Positions 9,169 through 17,416 of a DNA stretch of 64,000 nt are shown here, piece after piece (within the stretch, counting starts at the first letter, position 1; the number at the start of each line of letters is the position of its first letter). The stretch is from Scytolyngbya sp. HA4215-MV1 (GTDB taxonomy: Bacteria; Cyanobacteriota; Cyanobacteriia; Leptolyngbyales; Leptolyngbyaceae), in NCBI GenBank assembly GCA_019359045.1, contig JAHHIA010000006.1, positions 124,001-188,000 of the forward strand. Reading direction: 5' to 3'. The translations under genes and the position numbers were made by a program. The notes beneath the pieces were generated by a model. The model searched no databases, was not told where the DNA came from, and saw nothing but the letters and a program-made list of their open reading frames with translations.

Positions 9169-10503
9169 CTAATTCGATGAAAGATCGAGGTGATCGCGGG
9201 ATAGGTCTTCCGTCTTTTGTGCCAAAGCACGCCCACTTCTCAATCGATGTAGGCACACTAAGACCATCAAACCACCGATTAAACGATAGGACTGCAAGAT
9301 ATTGAGAATCGGGATAGGGGCGAAAAAATCTGTAAATTCAAAGTGATTACTGGTCAAAATGTAGCTAAGGCAGAGATAGGGAAGCGTAAATTTTCCAAAC
9401 ACGGGTCTCTGGATTAAGCAAGGAAGCAAAAAAGCGTAAATCGGCAATAAAATACCGTAATGATGTTCCCAAACAACGGGTGAAGCGATCGTGGCTGAAA
9501 GCGCCAGAGTCGATAAATCGATCGTGCCACCGTACGCTTCTCGCGACTTAGGAGGTATCAAACTAGTAATCACAAAAAACAACGAACTAATCAGTGTTCC
9601 AAAATACACCACAGGATGATAGGGGGCAAACGTTTTGCTGTTCCAGGTCAAGTTATCGCCATTGAATAAGAGGCGATTTAATACCCCATTGACTGAGTGG
9701 TTGGCAAACAAGGATTCTCCATGTTTAGAAATGAAAGATAGAACTTTGAGATAATCCAGATGGTTGGCAAAGCCAAACAGCGAAATCGAGCATAAGAAAA
9801 CCACGGATAAGGTGGCGATCGCGGCAATCGTAAATTGCCATTGTTGACGCAAAACACCCCAGAGCACTAGCAGAAAAGATTGGGGTTTTAGACAACAGGT
9901 TAGCCCGGTCAGAAAACCTGCCAACACCTTTTTCTGAGTCATCCAAGCCCAAACTGTAATAGCGAATGCTGCATTAATCCAGGTTTGCACTTGCCCCAAG
10001 CTAAAGGCTTTCATGATGGGGTAAAACGTGAATCCAAGACAGCAAAGAATAAAAATTTGCAGTGTAGTTTCTGCCTTAGAAGGCGGGGAGCGATCGAGGG
10101 TTTGAACCGTATGCCACGCTAAACTCATTTGAAAAATCTTGACACAAAAAACCACGTTGACGATCGTCAAGATCCACGAAATTACGCTGAGCAGCCAAGA
10201 TTGGGGGATGAATTTGATAATCAATAAAGACGTGGGTGGATATTGAAATTTAAGTCCTTGATCAAAAAAGACCGAGTAGATCTTGGGTGCTTTTAATGCC
10301 GCCCGCATGGTTCGCCAAGAATCGGAATTTTGATGAAAGGTGACAAATTCGACCAGCGTATGATACAGACCTGTATCTTTCCAGCGTGTGGCAAAAACCA
10401 GCATCAGTAAAATGCTTGAAATAAAAATATTGAAAACTGTAAATAGTAGAAGATTACGGGTCAGGGGAGTGAGTTTTTGCCAATACCGACTAAGTTTTTC
10501 CAT
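9169..10503 (-). CDS. Polytopic membrane protein, GT87/DUF2029-like glycosyltransferase
   Basis: This is about 444 residues with at least ten hydrophobic segments. After TM1 (LLLFTVFNIFISSILLMLVFA) comes an extracytoplasmic loop with FQYPPTSLLIIKFIP. That Tyr-Pro-Pro motif and overall layout are typical of GT-C family mannosyltransferase-like proteins (GT87/DUF2029), which use polyprenyl-phosphate sugars. The substrate is unknown. I chose ATG 10503 over the TTG at 10563; neither has a clear ribosome binding site. It is convergent with the beta-helix gene. Confidence 0.7.
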   Translation of the reverse strand: MEKLSRYWQKLTPLTRNLLLFTVFNIFISSILLMLVFATRWKDTGLYHTLVEFVTFHQNSDSWRTMRAALKAPKIYSVFFDQGLKFQYPPTSLLIIKFIPQSWLLSVISWILTIVNVVFCVKIFQMSLAWHTVQTLDRSPPSKAETTLQIFILCCLGFTFYPIMKAFSLGQVQTWINAAFAITVWAWMTQKKVLAGFLTGLTCCLKPQSFLLVLWGVLRQQWQFTIAAIATLSVVFLCSISLFGFANHLDYLKVLSFISKHGESLFANHSVNGVLNRLLFNGDNLTWNSKTFAPYHPVVYFGTLISSLFFVITSLIPPKSREAYGGTIDLSTLALSATIASPVVWEHHYGILLPIYAFLLPCLIQRPVFGKFTLPYLCLSYILTSNHFEFTDFFAPIPILNILQSYRLIGGLMVLVCLHRLRSGRALAQKTEDLSRDHLDLSSN

Positions 10504-10807
10504 GCTGAATGATTTGAAACGAGAGAAGTAAAGAGAAGAGGAAACAACCGGACTGACTGTCAAAAACGAATGAGATAAACGCTTGATCAGAGAGAGTACC
10601 CAGTCTATCCATTCCAGATCTTCACTAGCCTATCCCTAAAAACTGGCATCCTGGCAAAAAATAACAATTGCAGCATCCCTCGATCGCTCAGAACACTACG
10701 CCAGAGAAGCCCGCTTCCCGACTTCTTCTCGATCGCCCCCTACGCTACAAATTATCGAGCCTGATACCTCAACCTCAGGTAATTCATCCTGTTGAAGCAA
10801 TTTGTCT
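10504..10807. other. Divergent intergenic region
   Basis: This is about 300 bp between the glycosyltransferase-like gene and the peptidoglycan-binding gene. I see no gene, repeat or clear regulatory structure in it. Confidence 0.4.
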
Positions 10808-11215
10808 ATGAGCACTCTCCACGAACAAACTATCCCAGCATCCACCACTACCGATGCCGTCGCTCCGATTCTTTACGAAGGCGATTCGGGTACAGTGGTC
10901 GCAGAACTGCAAAAGCTCCTCAATGTCAAAGGGTCACAACTAGCGGTGGACGGTTTTTTTGGACCTTCTACCAAAGTAGCCGTGCAAAAGTTTCAACAGC
11001 AGCGGGGACTGGCTCCCGATGGCATGGTTGGTTCACTCACCTGGGCTGAATTGCGGAAAAACGTGGCTCCGCCCATTCGCCTGGTGGATGTGTGCCGCTA
11101 CTATAACCCGATCGATTTCCCGCACCAAACCGAAGCGCTGGAGTGGTTGCAAGGTCAGATCTCGAACACAATCTTGAAAGAATTTGCCCGTCGTTGGCGC
11201 AAACAAAATTCTTAG
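10808..11215 (+). CDS. Small peptidoglycan-binding-domain protein
   Basis: This 135-residue protein has one PG_binding_1 domain (about 22-85): YEGDSGTVVAELQKLL, VDGFFGPSTKVAVQKFQQQ and LAPDGMVGSLTWAEL. There is no signal peptide, so either it is exported by another route or the domain serves inside the cell. The C-terminal 50 residues (DVCRYYNP ... EFARRWRKQ) are unassigned. ATG 10808 is preferred to the TTG two codons earlier. Confidence 0.75.
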   Translation: MSTLHEQTIPASTTTDAVAPILYEGDSGTVVAELQKLLNVKGSQLAVDGFFGPSTKVAVQKFQQQRGLAPDGMVGSLTWAELRKNVAPPIRLVDVCRYYNPIDFPHQTEALEWLQGQISNTILKEFARRWRKQNS

Positions 11216-11222
11216 CCTAATA

Positions 11223-11263
11223 GGTCGTATAAAAGTCCTGCCAACTGGGCTTTTATACGATCC
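11223..11263. terminator. Bidirectional hairpin terminator
   Basis: A long inverted repeat has arms CGTATAAAAGTCC and GGGCTTTTATACG, eight bases apart, between two convergent genes. The U/A-rich stem can serve transcripts arriving from either side. Confidence 0.65.
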
Positions 11264-11287
11264 ACACTCTATGGCAGCAAGATTTCC

Positions 11288-12352
11288 TTAAGTCAACTGC
11301 AACCGACTGGCTGACACGGCTGAAGCCAGATTTCTCAACATACCGGTGGTGGTGGTGAAGTCTACGCAAGCATCGGTAATGCTTTGCCCGTACACCAGTT
11401 GGCTGAGATCTTCTGGCAGCGACTGGTTGCCTGGCACCAAATGGCTTTCAATCATCACACCCATGATGTAAGGAGAATTTGCTCGCATCTGGTTGGCGAC
11501 GTCTTCCAATACCACGGTTTGTCGGGTATAGTCCTTCGCCGAATTCCCATGGCTGCAATCCACCATGACGCGATGGTTTAACCCATGCTCTCGGAGTTCT
11601 TTGACGGCTTTTTCGACATGGGTAGAGTCATAGTTGGGTCCATGCTTGCCCCCGCGCAGGACAAGATGAGTATCGGGGTTGCCAGTAGTGGCAACGATAC
11701 TGGCGAGTCCGTGGGTGTTGATCCCCAGGAAATGGTGGGGATGTTTGGCTGCCAGCATGGCATTGATGGCAATCCGACAGCCGCCATCGGTGCCGTTTTT
11801 GAACCCTACGGGCATGGAGAGACCTGATGTCATTTCTCGGTGGATTTGGCTCTCGGTGGTGCGTGCCCCGATCGCGGTCCAAGCGATGACATCGGCGATA
11901 TATTGCGGGATGATCGGGTCTAGTAGTTCAGTGGCAGCAGGTAACCCCAGATGGGTGAGATCGAGCAACAATTTGCGTGCCAGGCGCAGCCCGGTATTAA
12001 TGTCATAGCTGCCATCCAGATGCGGATCATTGATTAACCCTTTCCATCCAGTCGTGGTACGCGGTTTCTCGAAATAGACCCGCATTACAATTTCCAGTTG
12101 GTCTGCCAGTTCTGTGCGCAGCTTGACCAGTTTTTCGCCATATTCATAAGCGGCGTCAACATCGTGAATGGAGCAGGGTCCGACAATGACCAGCAATCGT
12201 TGATCTACGCCTTGCAAAATATTGCGGATACGATCGCGGGTCTCTGTTACCAGGGTGGCAGCCGTTTCGGTGATGGGAAAGTCGCTATGGATAAAAGCCG
12301 GACTGAGCAAGGGACGAGTCTCAACAATATGGAGGTCACTAGTTTTTCGCAT
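11288..12352 (-). CDS. aroF: 3-deoxy-7-phosphoheptulonate synthase (class I DAHP synthase)
   Basis: It condenses phosphoenolpyruvate and erythrose 4-phosphate in the first step of the shikimate pathway. At 354 residues it has the usual class I (AroF/G/H) length. Signatures are LLVIVGPCSIHD (metal-ligand Cys), MRVYFEKPRTTTGWKGLINDP, PVGFKNGTDG, LRGGKHGPNY and MVDCSHGNSAKD. The N-terminal 45-residue extension found in feedback-regulated enterobacterial enzymes is present in form (ETRPLLSPAFIHSDFP). Which aromatic amino acid inhibits it cannot be read from the sequence. The symbol follows common usage for a single class I copy. Confidence 0.93.
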   Translation of the reverse strand: MRKTSDLHIVETRPLLSPAFIHSDFPITETAATLVTETRDRIRNILQGVDQRLLVIVGPCSIHDVDAAYEYGEKLVKLRTELADQLEIVMRVYFEKPRTTTGWKGLINDPHLDGSYDINTGLRLARKLLLDLTHLGLPAATELLDPIIPQYIADVIAWTAIGARTTESQIHREMTSGLSMPVGFKNGTDGGCRIAINAMLAAKHPHHFLGINTHGLASIVATTGNPDTHLVLRGGKHGPNYDSTHVEKAVKELREHGLNHRVMVDCSHGNSAKDYTRQTVVLEDVANQMRANSPYIMGVMIESHLVPGNQSLPEDLSQLVYGQSITDACVDFTTTTGMLRNLASAVSASRLQLT

Positions 12353-12973
12353 GTCTATGATTCAGCTCTCAACGATGATTCCAGCTACTTGACTCAGAAT
12401 TTTTTGGACTCAGCCAGCGTTTTGAGAACTGTAATATGCACCCCAAACCCCTGTGATCCCTGCTCTTTCGCTAGAAAATTAGTATAAATTGACTTCTGAG
12501 AAAGGCAATACTTCTCTCCCAGCCATTATTATGACGCGAACAGGCAGATCCCTGGCGGTGAAATTTATTCTAATCTTTACAATTTAGTCAAAGAGCAGAT
12601 AAATAGAGAGTGAAGGAGCGTTTGAGTGAATGGGACTGCGCAAGGGTGTCGGTTTTCCGCAAACGTTGGGTGTCACATGTGTGTCTAAGATGGCAGTCAT
12701 CTCGAAGCACTGTCCTTGCCCAGATGCGAAGTCACCAAACGGTGCCCATCGCCCGCCGCAGAGATCCTCTTAATTCCAACTAATCACTTCTTGGCGATCG
12801 GCAGGCACGGCATATGGTGTTGCTCAACAACGGGATGAAAATGATACTGAATGATTTGAAATTTCGTTCCAAATCATCCTGCTTTTCAGCAACGCCCGCA
12901 ATTTTCACCTCGGGCAGCGTTGAGTTGACGATAATTAGGTCTACCTACTTAACGACGTCGGCGTTTATATATT
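12353..12973. other. Intergenic region containing a family A repeat
   Basis: This is 620 bp between aroF and the kdpD-like gene. Apart from the 81-bp repeat at 12816-12896 I see no gene. CTACCTACTTA at about 12941 is the reverse complement of the TAAGTAGGTAG end sequence of repeat family B. Confidence 0.5.
12816..12896 (+). mobile_element. MITE-like repeat family A, copy 2
   Basis: The 81-bp element has ends GGTGTTGCT and AGCAACGCC and an interior GGGATGAAAATGAT...GAATGATTTGAAA shared with copies 1 and 3. No clear target duplication remains, so it may be older. Confidence 0.75.
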
Positions 12974-14098
12974 TTATGTATTTTTTTCGGTCGTAATAAT
13001 ATGGATATCTATATGTTTAAGCGATTTTAGCAGTTGTTGAGTTAGAGATCCTTGCAATAGAATTTTCCAACGAGATCGCTGGCTTTCCCCAATAACAATT
13101 TGAGTGATGTGGTATTTTTCAGCAACTTCTGCGATCGCTCTCGCTTTATTCTGGTCTGAAACCCGGATAAACTGACCATTAAAATCCTTCAGTAATTGTT
13201 CACACGTTTCAATGTGGAGACTTTCTTCCTTAGTTAAAAAACGATCAGGGTCGTCTACAAATAATCCGTGGAGAGGAGCACGCATATATCCGGCAATACG
13301 AGCACCCCGTCGAATGAGTTGAAGTGAGTTGGGGTAAGTTGATACACACACTAATACGCGCTCGTGAATATTACAGTAGGGGGCAGAAGAATTTGAATGG
13401 TTAGAGACTGCTTCTAACGCATCTTCTTCTACGTTATCTGCCACCTCACGAAGTGCTAATTCCCTTAATGCAATGAGATTTCGACGCTGAAAGAAGTTTT
13501 GCAGGGACTGATCTATTTTTTCAGCTGCGTAAATTTTGCCATCTTTTAAGCGTTCCTCTAATGTTTCTGGGGTGACATCTACCACGACTACTTGGTCGGC
13601 TTCATCAAGCAGGCGATCAGGAATTCGCTCTCGTACTACGACCCCTGTAATTCTTGCTACCAGGTCATTCAAGCTCTCTAAGTGCTGAATATTCACGGTA
13701 GAGTAGACATCGATCCCAGTTGCTAAAATTTTTTCTACATCCTGATATCGCTTTTCCCGTTCGGAGCCAGGGACATTGGTATGTGCCAATTCATCAATTA
13801 AGGCAAGCTGAGGTTGACGAGCAATGACGGCGTCGGCATCCATTTCTGTCAACGTCACACCTGAGCAACTAATCTCTTTGCGCGGGACAACTTCCAATCC
13901 AACTGATTTTTGGGCTGTTTCTTGTCGATTGTGGGTTTCTAGCAATCCGATCACCACATCGATCCCTTCCTCTTTCAGTCGATGCCCTTCCTCCAACATC
14001 TTATAAGTTTTGCCCACACCAGGAGACATGCCAATGAATATTTTATGCTTCCCACGTCGGGCAGCCCGAATATAAGAGGTATCAGGGGATGGGTACAT
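12974..14098 (-). CDS. Truncated KdpD: KdpD sensor domain plus universal-stress (Usp) domain, no kinase
   Basis: This 374-residue protein equals only the N-terminal cytoplasmic part of KdpD. The KdpD domain (about 12-225) has Walker A GMSPGVGKT (23-31), LLETHNRQET, LALIDELAHTN and STVNIQHLESLND. A Usp-like domain (about 245-370) ends in the nucleotide-site motif IVIGESQRSRWK ... GSLTQQLL. The DUF4118 membrane segments and the HisKA/HATPase domains are absent. Such short KdpD proteins are known from Anabaena. No kdpABC or kdpE lies within the window. In full-length KdpD the Usp domain can bind c-di-AMP; whether this protein does is not known. Confidence 0.88.
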   Translation of the reverse strand: MYPSPDTSYIRAARRGKHKIFIGMSPGVGKTYKMLEEGHRLKEEGIDVVIGLLETHNRQETAQKSVGLEVVPRKEISCSGVTLTEMDADAVIARQPQLALIDELAHTNVPGSEREKRYQDVEKILATGIDVYSTVNIQHLESLNDLVARITGVVVRERIPDRLLDEADQVVVVDVTPETLEERLKDGKIYAAEKIDQSLQNFFQRRNLIALRELALREVADNVEEDALEAVSNHSNSSAPYCNIHERVLVCVSTYPNSLQLIRRGARIAGYMRAPLHGLFVDDPDRFLTKEESLHIETCEQLLKDFNGQFIRVSDQNKARAIAEVAEKYHITQIVIGESQRSRWKILLQGSLTQQLLKSLKHIDIHIITTEKNT

Positions 14099-14882
14099 AG
14101 GAGTTTCAGGAAATGCTCATAAACTGCCAAAATACACAAGATTCAGATCAAATGGCTTTTTGCTTGCCAGTAACAATCCTTTGCATTAAAGTACCAGATT
14201 TATTTTTATTTAGAAATAATTTCTGACTTTAGCAATCTTCCTGAATGAGGAAGTTTCTCATTAGAACTCATAGCGTTTTAATGCAGCGTCTAAAGACATG
14301 CAACTAGATATAAAACGCTCTCGTGTGTATTCACTGGCGTCACTACGAGTTGTCATCCCGTTCGTCAGAGCAATTGCTAAGTCATATTCTTTATAACCAT
14401 CTGTCCTGCAGTTTCATTATTTTTCAGCTAATGCCATGGGGTTTGATAGGGCTTCGCCCCGCCAAAGGCGTAGTACTGTATTCAATCATCTCTGCAATCG
14501 CTGACACGTTCTATCCCCGTGCGTTCAGAGGCAACATGTGGGGGCGGTCACAGGTTTCTTGGGGAAGGATTTGAAACTTCGTTCTAACAGTTAGCCGCTC
14601 CCCTATTGGAGCGACAATTCTCATAGGCTTTCAAGCTACTTTTGGATGAGGCTGAAAAAAATGCGGCGCGGGCAAGGTTTGAGTGTCATTTGGGGCGTTA
14701 GAACTAGACGATTCTACAGATTTAGACAACGAAAGCATTGATGCCGATCTGCTGAGAGAATAAACTTAGTGCGATCGTCCATCGCATAGAATCATTAGCA
14801 AAAGGCTTAAGCATCAACCCAAACAATCAAAAACTTACATTTCAGTACTTGAGTCATTACTAATTTTCTTCCAGTCAGATCA
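14099..14882. other. Long intergenic region, no supported gene
   Basis: This is about 780 bp upstream of the kdpD-like gene and beyond the 3' end of the amidohydrolase gene. The one open frame (83 codons from 14323) has no ribosome binding site or recognisable protein. A small inverted repeat AGCGTTTTA/TAAAACGCT lies at 14271-14319. It may include the kdpD-like promoter and perhaps an unannotated RNA, but I cannot show one. Confidence 0.45.
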
Positions 14883-16127
14883 TCATTCGACAATCTCTGG
14901 CGCACAAAACTTTTCAACGCAACGGACAAAAATCTCTACACCCATTCCCAACGCCGTTTCATCAAAATCGAACCGGGGATGATGATGGGGATACGCCAGA
15001 TCTTTTTCTGCATTGGCTGAACCTAAAAAGAAATAACATCCGGGTATTGCTTCCAGGAAAAACGACATATCTTCCCCACCCATAGTTTGACACTCCGGCA
15101 CAAGTCCAGTCGGAGTTTCCACCACTGCAATTGCCACCGAGCGCACCAAATCAGCGATTACCGGATCATTGATAACCGGGGGATACGATCGCCAATAGTC
15201 CAGTTCATAAGTTGCGCCATGACTCTGACAGATCCCCGCAATGATTTGTTCAATCCGTTTGCCAAAGTATCCCTCATACATCGGATTAAAATAGCGCACA
15301 GTGCCACTCAAGCGCGCCGTGTCGGCAATCACGTTGAGCGCGGTTCCGGCGTGGAATTCTCCCACTGTAACAACGGCTGATTCGATTGGGTTGACATTAC
15401 GCGCCACGATTGTCTGCAAGGCATTAATAACCTGCGCCCCTACGACGATCGAATCCACTGTCTGATGAGGCAATGCCCCATGTCCACCTTTGCCCAAAAG
15501 CTTGCAACGGAACCCTTCCACTGCTGCCATTAGAGCGCCCGATCGCACGCCGATCGTGCCCAGCGGCAAGTTATTCCACAAATGCAAGCCGATGATGGCA
15601 TCCACATTGGGGTTCTGCAACACGCCAGCCGCAATCATCGGTTTGGCCCCCCCGGGACCTTCTTCTGCAGGCTGAAAGATAATTTTGACTGTTCCAGCGA
15701 AAGTATGGCGATGCTGTTGCAGATAGTAAGCTGTGCCCAGAGCGATCGTCACATGCCCATCATGCCCACAGGCGTGCATGATGCCCTCATGCCAAGACTT
15801 GTAGTCCACTTCATTCAACTCCTGAATCGGCAAAGCATCCATATCAGCACGAATTGCCAACCCTTTAGGAGTTTGATTGTCTGCCACTAACTGAGTACCC
15901 GCAATCACCGCCACAATTCCGGTTTCGGCAATCTGAGTCTGGTGCTCAATGCCCCATTCCGTCAACTTTTGGGCGATGAATGTGGCAGTCAGCTTCTCTT
16001 GGAACCCTAGCTCTGGCTGCTGATGAAGTTGTCTGCGCCAGGTCACCAATTGCGGTTGCAGCGATCGAATTTCTAGCCGCAGTTGATTCAGGTTAATCGG
16101 CAGCGGCTGCAAAGAAGAGAGAACCAT
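14883..16127 (-). CDS. M20D-family amidohydrolase (N-acyl amino acid / IAA-amide hydrolase type)
   Basis: This 414-residue cytosolic enzyme hydrolyses an amide bond of an N-acylated amino acid or related compound. Di-metal site motifs are present: MHACGHDGHVTIALG, FQPAEEGPGGAKPMI and a final PHHHPRFDFDE. The lid/dimerisation domain is about 195-305. Family members include hippurate hydrolase, auxin-conjugate hydrolases and N-acetyl-L-amino acid deacylases, so the substrate is open. It stands alone, with a family B repeat in the gap upstream. Confidence 0.9.
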   Translation of the reverse strand: MVLSSLQPLPINLNQLRLEIRSLQPQLVTWRRQLHQQPELGFQEKLTATFIAQKLTEWGIEHQTQIAETGIVAVIAGTQLVADNQTPKGLAIRADMDALPIQELNEVDYKSWHEGIMHACGHDGHVTIALGTAYYLQQHRHTFAGTVKIIFQPAEEGPGGAKPMIAAGVLQNPNVDAIIGLHLWNNLPLGTIGVRSGALMAAVEGFRCKLLGKGGHGALPHQTVDSIVVGAQVINALQTIVARNVNPIESAVVTVGEFHAGTALNVIADTARLSGTVRYFNPMYEGYFGKRIEQIIAGICQSHGATYELDYWRSYPPVINDPVIADLVRSVAIAVVETPTGLVPECQTMGGEDMSFFLEAIPGCYFFLGSANAEKDLAYPHHHPRFDFDETALGMGVEIFVRCVEKFCAPEIVE

Positions 16128-16477
16128 AAGGCAAGTTATAGATAGTAGGAACTGGCGGTGGCGAAATCAACTGACCGGATAGGTGCCAAGATCGGGCACT
16201 CATCCGCTCTTTCATTCTGCTTATCTAAGTAGGTAGCCCTAATGAATTGTAAGAAAAGGGTTTGGGGGCGCAGCCCCCAGGCAGGGGGGATACCCCCTCC
16301 ATCCCCAAAAACATCTTCAATTGAATTTAGCCCAGCCACTTACTTATCGGTTGAGCCGCCTTGTTTGATGCTGTGTATTCTATCAATTGCCAAGGTGAAG
16401 GTGAGAGATGCCAAGTCAGGACCACCAGCTCATCCGATTCCGGCAATCTAACAAGGAAATCCAAAATCCAAAATTGT
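16128..16477. other. Intergenic region occupied by a family B repeat
   Basis: This is 350 bp between bioD and the amidohydrolase gene. About 117 bp is the repeat described at 16226-16342; the rest shows no gene. Confidence 0.5.
16226..16342 (+). mobile_element. MITE-like repeat family B, copy 1
   Basis: A 117-bp element has imperfect terminal inverted repeats (TAAGTAGGTAGC at the left; the right end reads GCCCAGCCACTTA). It is flanked by the 6-bp direct repeat CTTATC (16220-16225 and 16343-16348). The core has GGGTTTGGGGGCGCAGCCCC and CCCCAAAAACATCTTCAATT. A second copy in the same orientation is at 17302-17416, on the other side of bioD. Confidence 0.8.
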
Positions 16478-17152
16478 CTAGAGCGGCAACAATCGCTCCA
16501 GATCCAACCCCGATGCAACTTTGGCAAGCTTATCCAAATCGGTCAGGTCTTTCAGATGGGGCAAAATTCCTAAAACTGGCACCTGGGTCAAAGATTGGAT
16601 TAAACGCGGTGGTGTCCAATCAGCAATGTCCTGCTCACTGCGAGGCACGACACAGTTCAAAACAATCCCTTTAATGTAAACCCGGTGCGATCTTGCCAGG
16701 GCAACATTTGCCACTGCCTGACCGATCGCCCCTAGTTGCACGGGTACCACCAACACCGCAGGCATTTGCCAATCCCAGGCTAAATCTGCCACTGTCGTTT
16801 CATCAGTAATGGGCGATCCCAACCCCCCCAGACCTTCCACCAACACAAAATCGCGGGTCGATCGCAGTGCTTCAAATGCCTGCCAAATTTTTTCCAGATC
16901 CACCCGTCGTCCTTCCCGGTCAGCGGCGATCGGCGGGGCTAAAGGAGCCTCAAACCGCAAGGGTGTGACTTGTTCAGGAGCAAGAGCAAAAAGCTGACTA
17001 TACCGCTCACAATCGCCCACTCCCGACTGAATGGGTTTCAAAATTCCCAAACTGTGGTTAGCACAGTATTTCTGGAAATAAGCGGCTAGCGCACTTGTCA
17101 GAACCGTTTTTCCAGCATGGGTATCCGTAGCAGTGATCAACAGAGTATTCAA
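16478..17152 (-). CDS. bioD: ATP-dependent dethiobiotin synthetase
   Basis: BioD closes the ureido ring of biotin from diaminopelargonate, CO2 and ATP. The P-loop-like start NTLLITATDTHAGKT is diagnostic; KPIQSGVGD, VEGLGGLGSP and GIVLNCV follow. From the TTG at 17152 the protein is 224 residues, the usual length. The open frame continues to an ATG at 17200, but those 16 residues (MFNGGDLTCCFYFIDL) are outside the conserved fold. No other bio gene lies beside it. The gene is bracketed by two copies of repeat family B. Confidence 0.9.
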   Translation of the reverse strand: MNTLLITATDTHAGKTVLTSALAAYFQKYCANHSLGILKPIQSGVGDCERYSQLFALAPEQVTPLRFEAPLAPPIAADREGRRVDLEKIWQAFEALRSTRDFVLVEGLGGLGSPITDETTVADLAWDWQMPAVLVVPVQLGAIGQAVANVALARSHRVYIKGIVLNCVVPRSEQDIADWTPPRLIQSLTQVPVLGILPHLKDLTDLDKLAKVASGLDLERLLPL

Positions 17153-17301
17153 GAGATCGATAAAGTAAAAACAACAGGTCAAGTCACCGCCATTAAACAA
17201 ATCCTAGATTAGCGTCAGCAACTTGATTGAAAGAGTATTTTTTATGGGGAAATATGCTTTCAAAAAATAGTTGCCTTTGCTATCCCGCTATCCCTCTACA
17301 C

Positions 17302-17416
17302 TAAGTAGGTAGCTAATCGATTGTAAGAAAGGGGTTTGGGGTCAGCGCCCCCAGGCAGGAGTAAAACCCTCTCCACCCCCAAAAACATCTTCAATTTAAT
17401 TTAGCCCAGCTACTTA
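17302..17416 (+). mobile_element. MITE-like repeat family B, copy 2
   Basis: A 115-bp copy of the 16226-16342 element with the same orientation and better-matched ends (TAAGTAGGTAGC / GCCCAGCTACTTA). Its last three bases (TTA, 17414-17416) read as the TAA stop codon of the adjoining minus-strand kinase gene. Confidence 0.8.

Noticed and set aside
14323-14574. 83-codon plus-strand frame
   Set aside because: No ribosome binding site and a composition unlike neighbouring genes.
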